Shown here piece by piece: positions 25,662-33,027 of a DNA stretch of 43,109 nt (position 1 is the stretch's first letter; the number at the start of each line of letters is the position of its first letter). Position numbers and translations under genes: made by a program. The notes beneath the pieces are model-generated. The model was given only the letters and a program-made list of their open reading frames with translations, made no database searches and was not told the DNA's origin. Origin of the DNA: an archaeon (GTDB lineage Archaea > Nanobdellota > Nanobdellia > SCGC-AAA011-G17 > PNOQ01); the NCBI GenBank assembly GCA_018652475.1, contig JABICB010000018.1, positions 1-43,109 on the forward strand, in the 5' to 3' direction.

Positions 25662-26080
25662 TGAAGAAAGGTCAAATGCAAATGCAGGAGTCTATCTTTG
25701 TAATCTTTTTAGTTATGTTACTGATAATAATCGGAATGATATTTTTTTTTAAGTACACTGCTGCAGGAATTGAAGATTCTAAATTAGAATATGAAGAGTA
25801 TAGATTTATGCAGTTGATTGGAGTTATTCCAAATCTACCTGAATTAAGATGTTCCCATCTTGGTGTCGCTAATGAGTGTGTTGATCTTTTGAAAGTCAAT
25901 GCCTTTAATGGAGAGTATAGTTTATTTTCGGGAAAGGAAATAAAGATAGGTAACAGATTAATTTACAATGATTTAAGTTGTACCGATGTTCGTATTGTGA
26001 GTAGTCCAATTAGTTTATATGATCCATTAAGTGGTCGATACTCTGTTAGTGAATTAGAAATAAGGTGGTGTCCAGAATGA
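25661..26080 (+). CDS. Pilin-like protein with class III signal (KKGQMQMQ)
   Basis: A 139-residue protein starting MKKGQMQMQESIFVIFLVML. A long hydrophobic helix ends near residue 31 and is followed by an extracellular part with cysteines at LRCSHLG, NECVDLL, LSCTDVR and RWCPE. It is preceded by an SD-like GAGGTGG inside the previous gene. The TTG further upstream in frame is rejected. Its TGA overlaps the next ATG. Confidence 0.72.
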   Translation: MKKGQMQMQESIFVIFLVMLLIIIGMIFFFKYTAAGIEDSKLEYEEYRFMQLIGVIPNLPELRCSHLGVANECVDLLKVNAFNGEYSLFSGKEIKIGNRLIYNDLSCTDVRIVSSPISLYDPLSGRYSVSELEIRWCPE

Positions 26081-26496
26081 AGAAAGGTCAGATAGAAATG
26101 ATTGGTTTAGTTGTGATTGTTTTTTTAGTTATTTTAATTGGTATGTTTGCTTTACGTCTATCTTCTTTTGATAGTGATAATGATGTTGATATTTATTACA
26201 GCGTCAAGGTTGATAATTTAGTTAATGCTATTTATCAGTCCGATATAGGTTCTGAGAGTTTTCAAAGCTTGGCAATTGGATGTTGCGATGGTAATTCTGG
26301 TTCTTGTAATAAGGTAGAATTATTTGTAAGAGGGGTGCTAGATAGTGTTATTGAGGAAAAGGTTAATTTTATGTTAAAAGATTCTACTGGCATTAATTGT
26401 GCATTTGTCGACGGTGAATGTAGTGAGGGGATAGGTTCAAGCAGTATATTCTTGCCCGGCGGTCATGAAATTCGAGCTATTTTGTGTAGAAAGTAG
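26077..26496 (+). CDS. Pilin-like protein with class III signal (KKGQIEMI)
   Basis: A 139-residue protein starting MKKGQIEMIGLVVIVFLVIL. The leader and Glu at position +3 of the mature helix (Q-I-E) are the closest of the five to a classical pilin. The extracellular part holds GCCDGNSGSC, NCAFVDGEC and a final LCRK, so disulfides are likely. Similar in size to the preceding gene and possibly a paralogue. AGGTGGTG serves as SD. Last gene of the cluster. Confidence 0.73.
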   Translation: MKKGQIEMIGLVVIVFLVILIGMFALRLSSFDSDNDVDIYYSVKVDNLVNAIYQSDIGSESFQSLAIGCCDGNSGSCNKVELFVRGVLDSVIEEKVNFMLKDSTGINCAFVDGECSEGIGSSSIFLPGGHEIRAILCRK

Positions 26497-26513
26497 GGTA
26501 TTGGGGTCGTATT

Positions 26514-26536
26514 GCCTGAATTTGTTTGTTTCGGGC
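26514..26536 (+). terminator. Hairpin after the pilin-like cluster
   Basis: GCCTGAA (26514-26520) and TTCGGGC (26530-26536) form a 7-base-pair stem with one G-T pair and a 9-base loop, 18 bases after the last stop. It has no T-run behind it, so it could be a weak terminator or a 3' mRNA stabiliser. The rest of 26497-26699 holds the S-layer promoter and leader; I see no gene there. Confidence 0.3.
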
Positions 26537-26563
26537 TTAAATGCATGCTAAAATAGACAAAAC

Positions 26564-26572
26564 TTTATAAAT
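26564..26572 (+). promoter_or_regulatory. Promoter of the S-layer gene
   Basis: TTTATAAAT, a strong archaeal TATA box, with purine-rich ACAAAAC before it. Transcription should begin near 26594-26598, leaving a leader of about 105 bases before ATG 26700. That is much longer than at the other genes in the window. Confidence 0.6.
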
Positions 26573-26672
26573 GGCTGAATTAGTTTTCAGGGTAGTAATT
26601 TACATACGACGACAGTAACTTAGAAAGTGTTTATGACTATAATCTTGGCACAAAAAAAGAGGAAAAAAACAA

Positions 26673-26691
26673 TTACACTTTGGAGGTGTAA
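26673..26691 (+). promoter_or_regulatory. Hairpin holding the S-layer Shine-Dalgarno site
   Basis: TTACAC (26673-26678) and GTGTAA (26686-26691) are perfect complements around the loop TTTGGAG. The SD element GGAGGTG (26682-26688) lies in the loop and the 3' arm. The GTG of the SD is therefore paired in the folded state, which could tune translation of this abundant protein. The SD ends 11 bases before ATG 26700. Confidence 0.5.
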
Positions 26692-26699
26692 ATATTAAA

Positions 26700-28718
26700 A
26701 TGAAAATGATAAAAAAAATATTGGCTGTAAGCGCAGGTATTGCTATGCTTGGAGCTACAATGACAGGAGCTCTTGCTACTGATCTTGGTGACTTACCAGG
26801 ACCTTTCGTGGCAGATGGAGCATATGTTAATGCTGCAATGGTTATTGGTAATGATGCTGATGCTCTTGCACAAAACGAAATAAAGACTTATATGGATGGA
26901 TTATTAACTGCTACAAGTACAGATTTGAGTTATGCAGATAGTTATTCTAAAGATTTCACATTAGATGATGATATTAATGCATTTGGTGATTTAGATGATA
27001 GTCAATTTGAAAATTTATTGATTGACGAAGATATCACAGTTAATGGCGATTCAATAAGTGTACATGAAGAAATAACTATTGGTGCTGCTGAATTTACTTT
27101 AAGTGGTGAAAGTGGAGATGAAGATCTTTCTGGAGATATTTATTTAGCTATGGGTGCAGATCAAATTGTTTATAAATATATATTTGATAATGTTATCAAT
27201 TTAACTGATGCAGAAGTTGATTCTGATGATCCATTAGAAATTAATTTTTTGGGTAAAACTTTAAAAATAACTGAAATTACTGCAGATAATAAATTAGCAC
27301 TTACTCCTGGTGAAACTTTTTTAAAGAAGATTGGTGAAAGTGTTTCTTTTAGTGGAACTACAGTGATTGTTTCAGAAATATTTTCTGATGATGCTATTTT
27401 TACTGTTAATGGTGTAGAGTATCCCCTTTCAGATAATGATTCTGATGAATTAGAGGGTGAAGATCTTGATATTCAAGTTACTTCTGTTCTTTATGATGAG
27501 AATGATGTTTCTAGATCAAGGGTTGAATTTACTTTAACTGAAACAGGAACAGATACAGCTGCAGAAGATGATCAAGTATTTGAATTATATGAAGATTTCG
27601 AAGATGATGAAGAAGATACTGTATGGAATTGGGAAATTTCTGCTGATGATAGTGATAATACTATAACTCATATTGGTGTTACATTTAATCAAGCTATATC
27701 CAGTATTGATACTTCTGAAGAATCTGATGAAGATTTAGTTATGGAACCAATAACACTTGGTGGGGAATATGTATTGCCAAATAATTTTGCGTCTGTATCT
27801 TTTGATTCAATTAATTTAATGGATTCACCTGTTGAATTGACTATAGAAGCTTTAGAAAGTTACACTATTAATGGTTCTTCTTTAGATGAATTATTTAAAG
27901 TAACTGCTGATGATGATGTATTTTCATATAGCAATTATAACTTTGAAAAGTTTTACATTGATGTAAATGTAACTGCAAATAGTTCTGACGTATGGTATAA
28001 AGATTCAGATAATGATTGGCAAGAAATAAATGTTGCTGATGTATCTATTGATTATAGTGATGCTACTGCAGATTATGCATTTGCAATAAATGCAACTACT
28101 GATGTATTAACTCTTGCTAATGTAGGTACTGGTGGAAATCTAACCTGGGATTATACTAATATTGTTGAGGATCTTAGTGAAGAATGGGAAGATACAACAC
28201 TTACTTATGATACAAGAACATACGAAAGTGCAGATTATAATGTTTTAACTGATTATGGTGTAATAATCTATGATGTTGAAAATAATCTTGAATCAGATAA
28301 AATTGTTATAGCTTTGATTGATGGTGTTCCAGAAGCTACACTTTCAGTAAACTATATTGGTTCTATTTCAGAAGATACAACATCTGCAGCTTTGATGACT
28401 CCAGAACAAGTTACTGACGCAACAGCATACAACCTAATCTTAGTTGGTGGTCCATGTGTTAACAGTTTAACTGCACAATTTGAAGGTGTAGCAGCTGGTT
28501 CATGTGACGCAGCATCCGGTTACTCAGCAAACACTGGTTACGTAAAGTTATTCGATAATGGTGAAAAAGTAGCATTAGTTGTAGCTGGTTGGGAAGCAGA
28601 CGATACTAAGAGAGCAGCAAAAGTTGTAGTTAACCCTGCAAGTTTCGCATTAGCTGGTAAATCTGCTGTAACTGTAACAGGTACAGGTCTAGAAGTTAGT
28701 GGAATAACAGTAGCGTAA
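26700..28718 (+). CDS. S-layer protein
   Basis: Main surface-lattice protein candidate, 672 residues. Signal peptide about 1-26 (MKMIKKILAVSAGIAMLGAT, cleavage near GALA). The mature protein is strongly acidic (many Asp/Glu runs) and has several N-x-S/T sites. The C-terminus has archaeal S-layer family hallmarks: NLILVGGPCVNSLTAQFEG, two cysteines and ALVVAGWEADDTKRAAKVVV. Own promoter, long leader and strong SD indicate high expression. Codon use changes in the final ~105 codons towards C-ending Asn, Asp, Tyr and Phe codons, unlike the preceding ~500 codons. Confidence 0.85.
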   Translation: MKMIKKILAVSAGIAMLGATMTGALATDLGDLPGPFVADGAYVNAAMVIGNDADALAQNEIKTYMDGLLTATSTDLSYADSYSKDFTLDDDINAFGDLDDSQFENLLIDEDITVNGDSISVHEEITIGAAEFTLSGESGDEDLSGDIYLAMGADQIVYKYIFDNVINLTDAEVDSDDPLEINFLGKTLKITEITADNKLALTPGETFLKKIGESVSFSGTTVIVSEIFSDDAIFTVNGVEYPLSDNDSDELEGEDLDIQVTSVLYDENDVSRSRVEFTLTETGTDTAAEDDQVFELYEDFEDDEEDTVWNWEISADDSDNTITHIGVTFNQAISSIDTSEESDEDLVMEPITLGGEYVLPNNFASVSFDSINLMDSPVELTIEALESYTINGSSLDELFKVTADDDVFSYSNYNFEKFYIDVNVTANSSDVWYKDSDNDWQEINVADVSIDYSDATADYAFAINATTDVLTLANVGTGGNLTWDYTNIVEDLSEEWEDTTLTYDTRTYESADYNVLTDYGVIIYDVENNLESDKIVIALIDGVPEATLSVNYIGSISEDTTSAALMTPEQVTDATAYNLILVGGPCVNSLTAQFEGVAAGSCDAASGYSANTGYVKLFDNGEKVALVVAGWEADDTKRAAKVVVNPASFALAGKSAVTVTGTGLEVSGITVA

Positions 28719-28749
28719 AGCTACTTTTATTCTTTTTTTTCTTTTTTTA
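28709..28749 (+). terminator. Terminator of the S-layer gene
   Basis: AGTAGC (28709-28714) and GCTACT (28720-28725) form a 6-base-pair stem with loop GTAAA that includes the stop codon. It is followed by two long T-runs up to about 28748. T-rich tracts terminate archaeal polymerase. Confidence 0.6.
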
Positions 28750-28788
28750 ATAGAAAGTTTTTTAATTGAATTCTACATATAGTAATTT

Positions 28789-29292
28789 ATGAAATCTAAT
28801 AAGAGAAATTTATGGATGCCTTTAATGATAGTATTCTTAATGGTTAGTAGTACTATTGGTTTTATGTATGGGGGATCAGAAGATACTAGAGAAAAATATA
28901 ATGGATTTACATTCACTAAAACAACTCAAGGTTGGTTAACTTATATAGGTGGACAAAAATTCATTTTCCAATATTTACCAAACGAATTAGAGAGTATAGA
29001 ATTTAATGAATTAAATTATGAAAATTTATATTTGGCTTATTCGCCAGGAGAAATTACTAATGAATTAAGTTATTCTTTTAATTTATTATATGGGACTTTC
29101 ATACTTAAGGATATTATTCCCCAACCTGCATGTTTCGAAGAATTAGATTGTCCTGATTTGCCCATTGTTTCTTGTAATGAAGGTAAAAACATAATTGGTT
29201 TTGGAAATGAAACTGAAGGGTGTTTTATGATTTCAGAAAACTATATTAAGAATACAGAAAGAATTGTTTATGATATTTTAGGAGTTATATAG
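28789..29292 (+). CDS. Membrane-anchored protein, paralogue of the next gene
   Basis: A 167-residue protein with one N-terminal TM helix (about 8-27) and an extracellular domain. The opening GFTFTKTTQGWLTYIGGQKF and PNELESIEF align with GDFEFNVDSTQG and PKELEYISY in the following gene, and the ends (RIVYDILGVI and FVYRALGVL) match. Four cysteines lie at 124-155 (PACFEELDCPDLP, SCNEG, GCFMIS). I do not recognise a named family. A T-rich TATA-like box is about 33 bases upstream. The stop precedes the next gene by one base. Confidence 0.68.
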   Translation: MKSNKRNLWMPLMIVFLMVSSTIGFMYGGSEDTREKYNGFTFTKTTQGWLTYIGGQKFIFQYLPNELESIEFNELNYENLYLAYSPGEITNELSYSFNLLYGTFILKDIIPQPACFEELDCPDLPIVSCNEGKNIIGFGNETEGCFMISENYIKNTERIVYDILGVI

Positions 29293-29293
29293 A

Positions 29294-29926
29294 ATGGATA
29301 AAAAAACTGAAAAAACTATTAATGTTATAATTATATCTTTAGTTGTTTTATTATTTTTATTAATATTTAATGTTTATTTTGATAAAACTAAAGATCACTA
29401 TATGTGGGAAGGTCCTGCAGGAGATTTCGAATTTAATGTAGACAGTACACAAGGAATCACTTTTCACTTATTGAAATTAGAAGATGTTTCTGGACATAAA
29501 GATAATGTTCCTTTTGAATATGGTCCAAAGGAGTTAGAGTATATATCTTATGATGGAGATATTACTGATAAATTGGTTGGAAAAGAATTAATTTATATTA
29601 CTCAAAATCCAGAAGATAGTACTATCTCTAGTGGTAGGACTGTTATTGCATCCTTAACGGTATATCGAATATTAAATAGGCCAGTTGTACCTTTTGTAAA
29701 TACTGCTGCAAATGTTGCGATCACTCAAATGTATGAAGGTTATGATAATCAATTAGCTATTGTTAACTGTGATGATGTATCTGAAACACAAGGTGTTGTT
29801 TTATTAAAACAAGGTTTTAGCAATTCAATGTATCTTGAAGGGGATTGTGTCGTTTTAGAATTTGTTGAAGGAGATAGTGTTAAAGTTGCAACAGCATTTG
29901 TTTATAGAGCATTGGGTGTTTTGTAG
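29294..29926 (+). CDS. Membrane-anchored protein, paralogue of the previous gene
   Basis: A 210-residue protein with a TM helix at about 10-28 and an extracellular domain distantly related to that of the preceding gene, but with an insertion around residues 100-140. Two cysteines, in VNCDD and GDCVVLEF, could pair. It ends VYRALGVL. Function unknown. Its position directly behind the S-layer gene suggests a surface role, but this is only context. Confidence 0.66.
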   Translation: MDKKTEKTINVIIISLVVLLFLLIFNVYFDKTKDHYMWEGPAGDFEFNVDSTQGITFHLLKLEDVSGHKDNVPFEYGPKELEYISYDGDITDKLVGKELIYITQNPEDSTISSGRTVIASLTVYRILNRPVVPFVNTAANVAITQMYEGYDNQLAIVNCDDVSETQGVVLLKQGFSNSMYLEGDCVVLEFVEGDSVKVATAFVYRALGVL

Positions 29927-29945
29927 AAACAAAAGGTTTTAATAG

Positions 29946-29957
29946 GAGAAATTTCTC
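29946..29957 (+). promoter_or_regulatory. 12-bp palindrome in the tRNA-Ser upstream region
   Basis: GAGAAATTTCTC is a perfect palindrome between the TATA-like GTTTTAATA (about 29935-29943) and the tRNA. It could be a start-site element or chance in A/T-rich sequence. Confidence 0.25.
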
Positions 29958-29970
29958 TTATTTTTATTAT

Positions 29971-30053
29971 GCCGCGATCGCATAACCTGGTATTGCACCG
30001 GCCTTGAAAGCCGGGCCCGCAAGGGCATCTGGGTTCAAATCCCAGTTGCGGCG
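29971..30053 (+). tRNA. tRNA-Ser (anticodon UGA)
   Basis: Class II tRNA: acceptor GCCGCGA/TTGCGGC with discriminator G, anticodon stem CCGGC/GCCGG around CTTGAAA (anticodon TGA), long variable arm GCCC-GCAA-GGGC, and T arm CTGGG-TTCAAAT-CCCAG. CCA is not encoded. A TTTTT run follows at 30054-30058 and should terminate transcription. Confidence 0.95.
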
Positions 30054-30124
30054 TTTTTATTATCTTTAAAGAAAAATATTTCTATTGAGGAAATAAATTT
30101 TTTTGAAAATTAGATTATTAGTAA

Positions 30125-31597
30125 TTATTTAATCACAATAGCATTTTTAGAAGCTAGTTTAGCATACTCTAATTTATCCCTTGAACTTGAATATATTGTG
30201 TAAAGTTTTTCTCCTCTTTTTACCTTATCTTTTACATGTTTATACAAATAAATTCCGGCCTTTTTATCTTCTGGAGATCCTGCAATTCTTGCAACTTTAG
30301 TTAATTTGATATTGTTCATTTCTGAAACTTTTCCAGACTTGGTTGATTTAACATCAAAGGTATACTTTCCTAATTCAAGGTTATCTGGATTTATAGAAAC
30401 TTTTCCACCTTGGAGTTTTATTATTTCTCTCATTTTCAAGTAGGCAACTTTTGAATTTAAAATTTCTTTTGCAGAAGCTTTTGTTTTTGTTAATCTAAAT
30501 AATTTATTGGCCATCATTATTGATTTTTTCTCTAAATCTTTTGGGGCCCTTTCATCTCTTTTTAAGATGTATAAAATATCTCTTGCCTCTAAGTTTGGTC
30601 CAATTCCATTCCCTATTGGTTGGGAACCATCTGTGATCATTACTTGTACTTTCATACCCAGGGTTTTTCCTAATTCTATGAATTTTTTCTTTAGATTTTT
30701 AGCTACTTTTTTAGAATGTATTTTTGCTGTTTTTCCAATTGGAATATCGATCAAGACATGGGTTGAACCAACACTTGCTTTCTTTGCCAAGATTGAAGCT
30801 AACATTAATCCTTCTGGATCTAACCTTAAGGGGTGCCTAACTTTAATTAATTTATTATCTGCTCCTGCTAATTCCATAGCGCCGCCCCATATAATGCAAC
30901 CATTTGCTCTCTTTACTATCTCTTTTATTTTTTTTAGTGGGAATGCAATCTTTGCTAAGGCCTCCATAGTGTCCGCTGTACCTGCTGCAGAAGTTATCGA
31001 CCTAGAGCTACTTTTTGCTATTTTCAGTCCTGCAGAAGCTATTATGGGAGTTATAAGCATGGTTGTCCTGTTATTTGGAACTCCTCCTAAACAATGTTTG
31101 TCAGCCATGATTCCTCTGCCAAAATTTATTTGTTTACCATTTTTCAAAACTGCCTTTGTGAATGCAACAATTTCTTCATGATTTAATTTTTCATTATAAC
31201 AAGCAGAAACAAAATATGCTAATTCCATTTCAGTTAGGTCATTTTCTACCATATCTTTTACTAAAATGTTTATTTCTTTTTCTGATAGAATCTTTCCATC
31301 CAATTTATTCTTTATTATTTCAATTGAAGCAGGGGTGTGTGTTGGATTTACTGAAATTATTTCTCCTTTTTTTACTTTTAATGTATCCAAAACTTCTTCA
31401 AATAATCCTACCTGTCCATTTTTTATATTTTTATTGGAATGCGTTATATCTACAGAAGTGATAATTTCTTTTTTACCTTTTTTCAGAATTACTCTATCTC
31501 CTCCATGAAGATCTAATTTTTTAGCATCTTCAGAATTCAATATTACTATCAGAGTCCCACCAGTAGATAAATCTACATCTTTAACTTTAAATTTCAT
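30125..31597 (-). CDS. deoA: AMP phosphorylase (thymidine phosphorylase family)
   Basis: First enzyme of the archaeal AMP route: AMP (or CMP/UMP) plus phosphate gives ribose-1,5-bisphosphate plus the base. The 490 residues include the N-terminal extension of about 85 residues (MKFKVKDVDLSTGGTLIVIL) that sets AMP phosphorylases apart from thymidine phosphorylase. Core motifs: ADKHCLGGVPNNRTTML, SSRSITSAAGTADTMEALA, and the phosphate-binding Lys/Ser region. Full length. It overlaps the AI-2E-type transporter gene by 11 bases. Isomerase and RuBisCO for the following steps are at 35.3-38.0 kb. Confidence 0.93.
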   Translation of the reverse strand: MKFKVKDVDLSTGGTLIVILNSEDAKKLDLHGGDRVILKKGKKEIITSVDITHSNKNIKNGQVGLFEEVLDTLKVKKGEIISVNPTHTPASIEIIKNKLDGKILSEKEINILVKDMVENDLTEMELAYFVSACYNEKLNHEEIVAFTKAVLKNGKQINFGRGIMADKHCLGGVPNNRTTMLITPIIASAGLKIAKSSSRSITSAAGTADTMEALAKIAFPLKKIKEIVKRANGCIIWGGAMELAGADNKLIKVRHPLRLDPEGLMLASILAKKASVGSTHVLIDIPIGKTAKIHSKKVAKNLKKKFIELGKTLGMKVQVMITDGSQPIGNGIGPNLEARDILYILKRDERAPKDLEKKSIMMANKLFRLTKTKASAKEILNSKVAYLKMREIIKLQGGKVSINPDNLELGKYTFDVKSTKSGKVSEMNNIKLTKVARIAGSPEDKKAGIYLYKHVKDKVKRGEKLYTIYSSSRDKLEYAKLASKNAIVIK

Positions 31598-32594
31598 GTT
31601 TCTCGTCTAACACCCTATATGTTACTACAACTAATGAAAGTACTAATGGTCCTATTAAAATTCCTGCAAAACCAAACATACTCAAACCTCCAAGTAATCC
31701 TAGTAAGATTACAATTGGATGAATCTTTGCTTTTTTCCCTATCCACCTAGGTTTCATTATATTCTCTATTGAACTTATGAAGAAAAATCCATATAAAAAT
31801 AATAATACTGCGGGGATGATCCTATTAACTGATAAAAGATATACTGAAGCGGGTATCCAAATTGCTGAAGCTCCTATTGCTGGCAATATTGCAAGAATAG
31901 TTATTATCATTCCCCAAAAGATTGCATTTGGTACTCCTGCTAACCATAATCCTATTGAACCTGCAACTCCTTGTGCAATTCCTGATAATACTAATCCAAA
32001 AATAATTCCATTTGTCGTATCTTGAACATCTTTGAATAATTTATTTTTACTCTCTCTTGCAAGAGGAAGTATTTTTTTAAGATGTTTCAATACTTTTGGT
32101 CCCTGCATAAATAAGTAGAACATAGTGAATGCTATAACAAAAATTTGTAAAAATCCTCTCATAATAGATAAGAATATATTTGCTGTTGCGTTAATCAAAA
32201 ATCCTGATAATTTAGATGTGTAGTCTTTTACATAAAGTCCTAAATTTACTTCTATATTAGTAAATTCTTGTATAGTATTTGATACTCCATCAAAATCGAA
32301 TGAAGCAATTGATTGTTGTAATGCCGAAGTTTCTCGAATAATTGGACCTGTCATAAATAATAATGGAATTGATACTAGCATGAAAATTAAAAACATTGTA
32401 ATTGCTGCAGAGATTCCCCTACGTTTCACTTTTGAATTTATTCTATTGAATATGGGATAGAAAATTATTGCTAAGATTGCTGCTATAAATAGTGCTGGAA
32501 TAAATTGTGCTACTATCCTGTATGCCATGAAAAGCATAGCTATTAACCCACCTAAAATTAGGATATGCTTATAATTAGTTATTTTCACTTCCAT
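31587..32594 (-). CDS. AI-2E family transporter (PF01594-like)
   Basis: A 335-residue multi-pass membrane protein of the AI-2E/PerM family. Two N-terminal helices (12-30, 33-50), one at about 60-85, a soluble stretch (95-150), and 4-5 more helices. The C-terminal GLLGGLSMFGFAGILIGPL and the preceding IENIMKPRWIGKKAKIHPIV are family hallmarks. Substrates are mostly unproven. It shares an operon with AMP phosphorylase, but the link is probably not functional. A TATA box is 31 bases upstream on the minus strand. Confidence 0.9.
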   Translation of the reverse strand: MEVKITNYKHILILGGLIAMLFMAYRIVAQFIPALFIAAILAIIFYPIFNRINSKVKRRGISAAITMFLIFMLVSIPLLFMTGPIIRETSALQQSIASFDFDGVSNTIQEFTNIEVNLGLYVKDYTSKLSGFLINATANIFLSIMRGFLQIFVIAFTMFYLFMQGPKVLKHLKKILPLARESKNKLFKDVQDTTNGIIFGLVLSGIAQGVAGSIGLWLAGVPNAIFWGMIITILAILPAIGASAIWIPASVYLLSVNRIIPAVLLFLYGFFFISSIENIMKPRWIGKKAKIHPIVILLGLLGGLSMFGFAGILIGPLVLSLVVVTYRVLDEKHEI

Positions 32595-32616
32595 TAGTTA
32601 GATTTCGGGTATTTTA

Positions 32617-32625
32617 ATTTATAAA
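32617..32625 (-). promoter_or_regulatory. TATA box of the transporter-deoA operon
   Basis: Minus-strand TTTATAAAT begins 31 bases before the ATG at 32594. It is one half of a divergent promoter region with the RimK operon. Confidence 0.5.
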
Positions 32626-32651
32626 TATTTGTATTTATTTAATTAGAAAGC

Positions 32652-32672
32652 TTTAAAAGAAATATTTCTTTT
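32652..32672 (+). promoter_or_regulatory. TATA box with overlapping 18-bp palindrome, RimK operon
   Basis: TTTAAAAG (32652-32659) begins 31 bases before ATG 32683. AAAAGAAATATTTCTTTT (32655-32672) is a perfect palindrome that covers the 3' part of the box and the space to the start site, a position where a dimeric repressor would block initiation. It could also be chance in A/T-rich DNA. Confidence 0.4.
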
Positions 32673-32682
32673 CAAAAAATAG

Positions 32683-33027
32683 ATGGAAAATCGAACTATA
32701 TTGGGCTTGATTGAAAAGATTAAGATTGGCGAGAAAGAAATTCTTGCAAAGATTGATAGTGGCGCATCTAGAAGTTCAATTCATATAAGTTTAGCTTCTG
32801 AATTAAAGTTGGGCCCGGTAATAAAATCAGTTAGAATAAAAAGTTCTCATGGTGTGCAACTTAGGCCTGTTGTCAAAGTTAAAGTTTTGTTGGCTGGAAG
32901 AGAAGTAGAGGGTACCTTTACTATAACGAACAGGGAAGGATTAAAATATCCCGTATTAATTGGTCAAGAGATATTAAAACAGAATTTTTTGATTGATCCT
33001 ATGAAAAATGAAAATAGCGATAATTAG
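32683..33027 (+). CDS. Retropepsin-like zinc protease family protein (RimK-associated)
   Basis: A 114-residue single-domain member of the RimB/DUF785 retropepsin-like family. The aspartic site is AKIDSGASRSSIH (DSGA), and the second conserved segment is YPVLIGQEILK. In bacteria such proteins sit beside RimK-type glutamate ligases; some remove the added glutamates. Here the stop lies inside the following RimK-like gene (20-base overlap), which supports a functional pair. Confidence 0.87.
   Translation: MENRTILGLIEKIKIGEKEILAKIDSGASRSSIHISLASELKLGPVIKSVRIKSSHGVQLRPVVKVKVLLAGREVEGTFTITNREGLKYPVLIGQEILKQNFLIDPMKNENSDN

Noticed and set aside
26571-26618. 15-codon leader peptide before the S-layer gene (MAELVFRVVIYIRRQ)
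   Set aside because: Its ATG overlaps the TATA box and lies upstream of the expected transcription start, so it would not be transcribed.
29971-30053. tRNA with anticodon UGA read as a stop suppressor
   Set aside because: UGA as anticodon pairs with UCA serine codons; the long variable arm and discriminator G are those of ordinary tRNA-Ser.
30507-31181. 224-residue plus-strand frame opposite deoA
   Set aside because: A shadow of the conserved AMP phosphorylase; no domain, no promoter.
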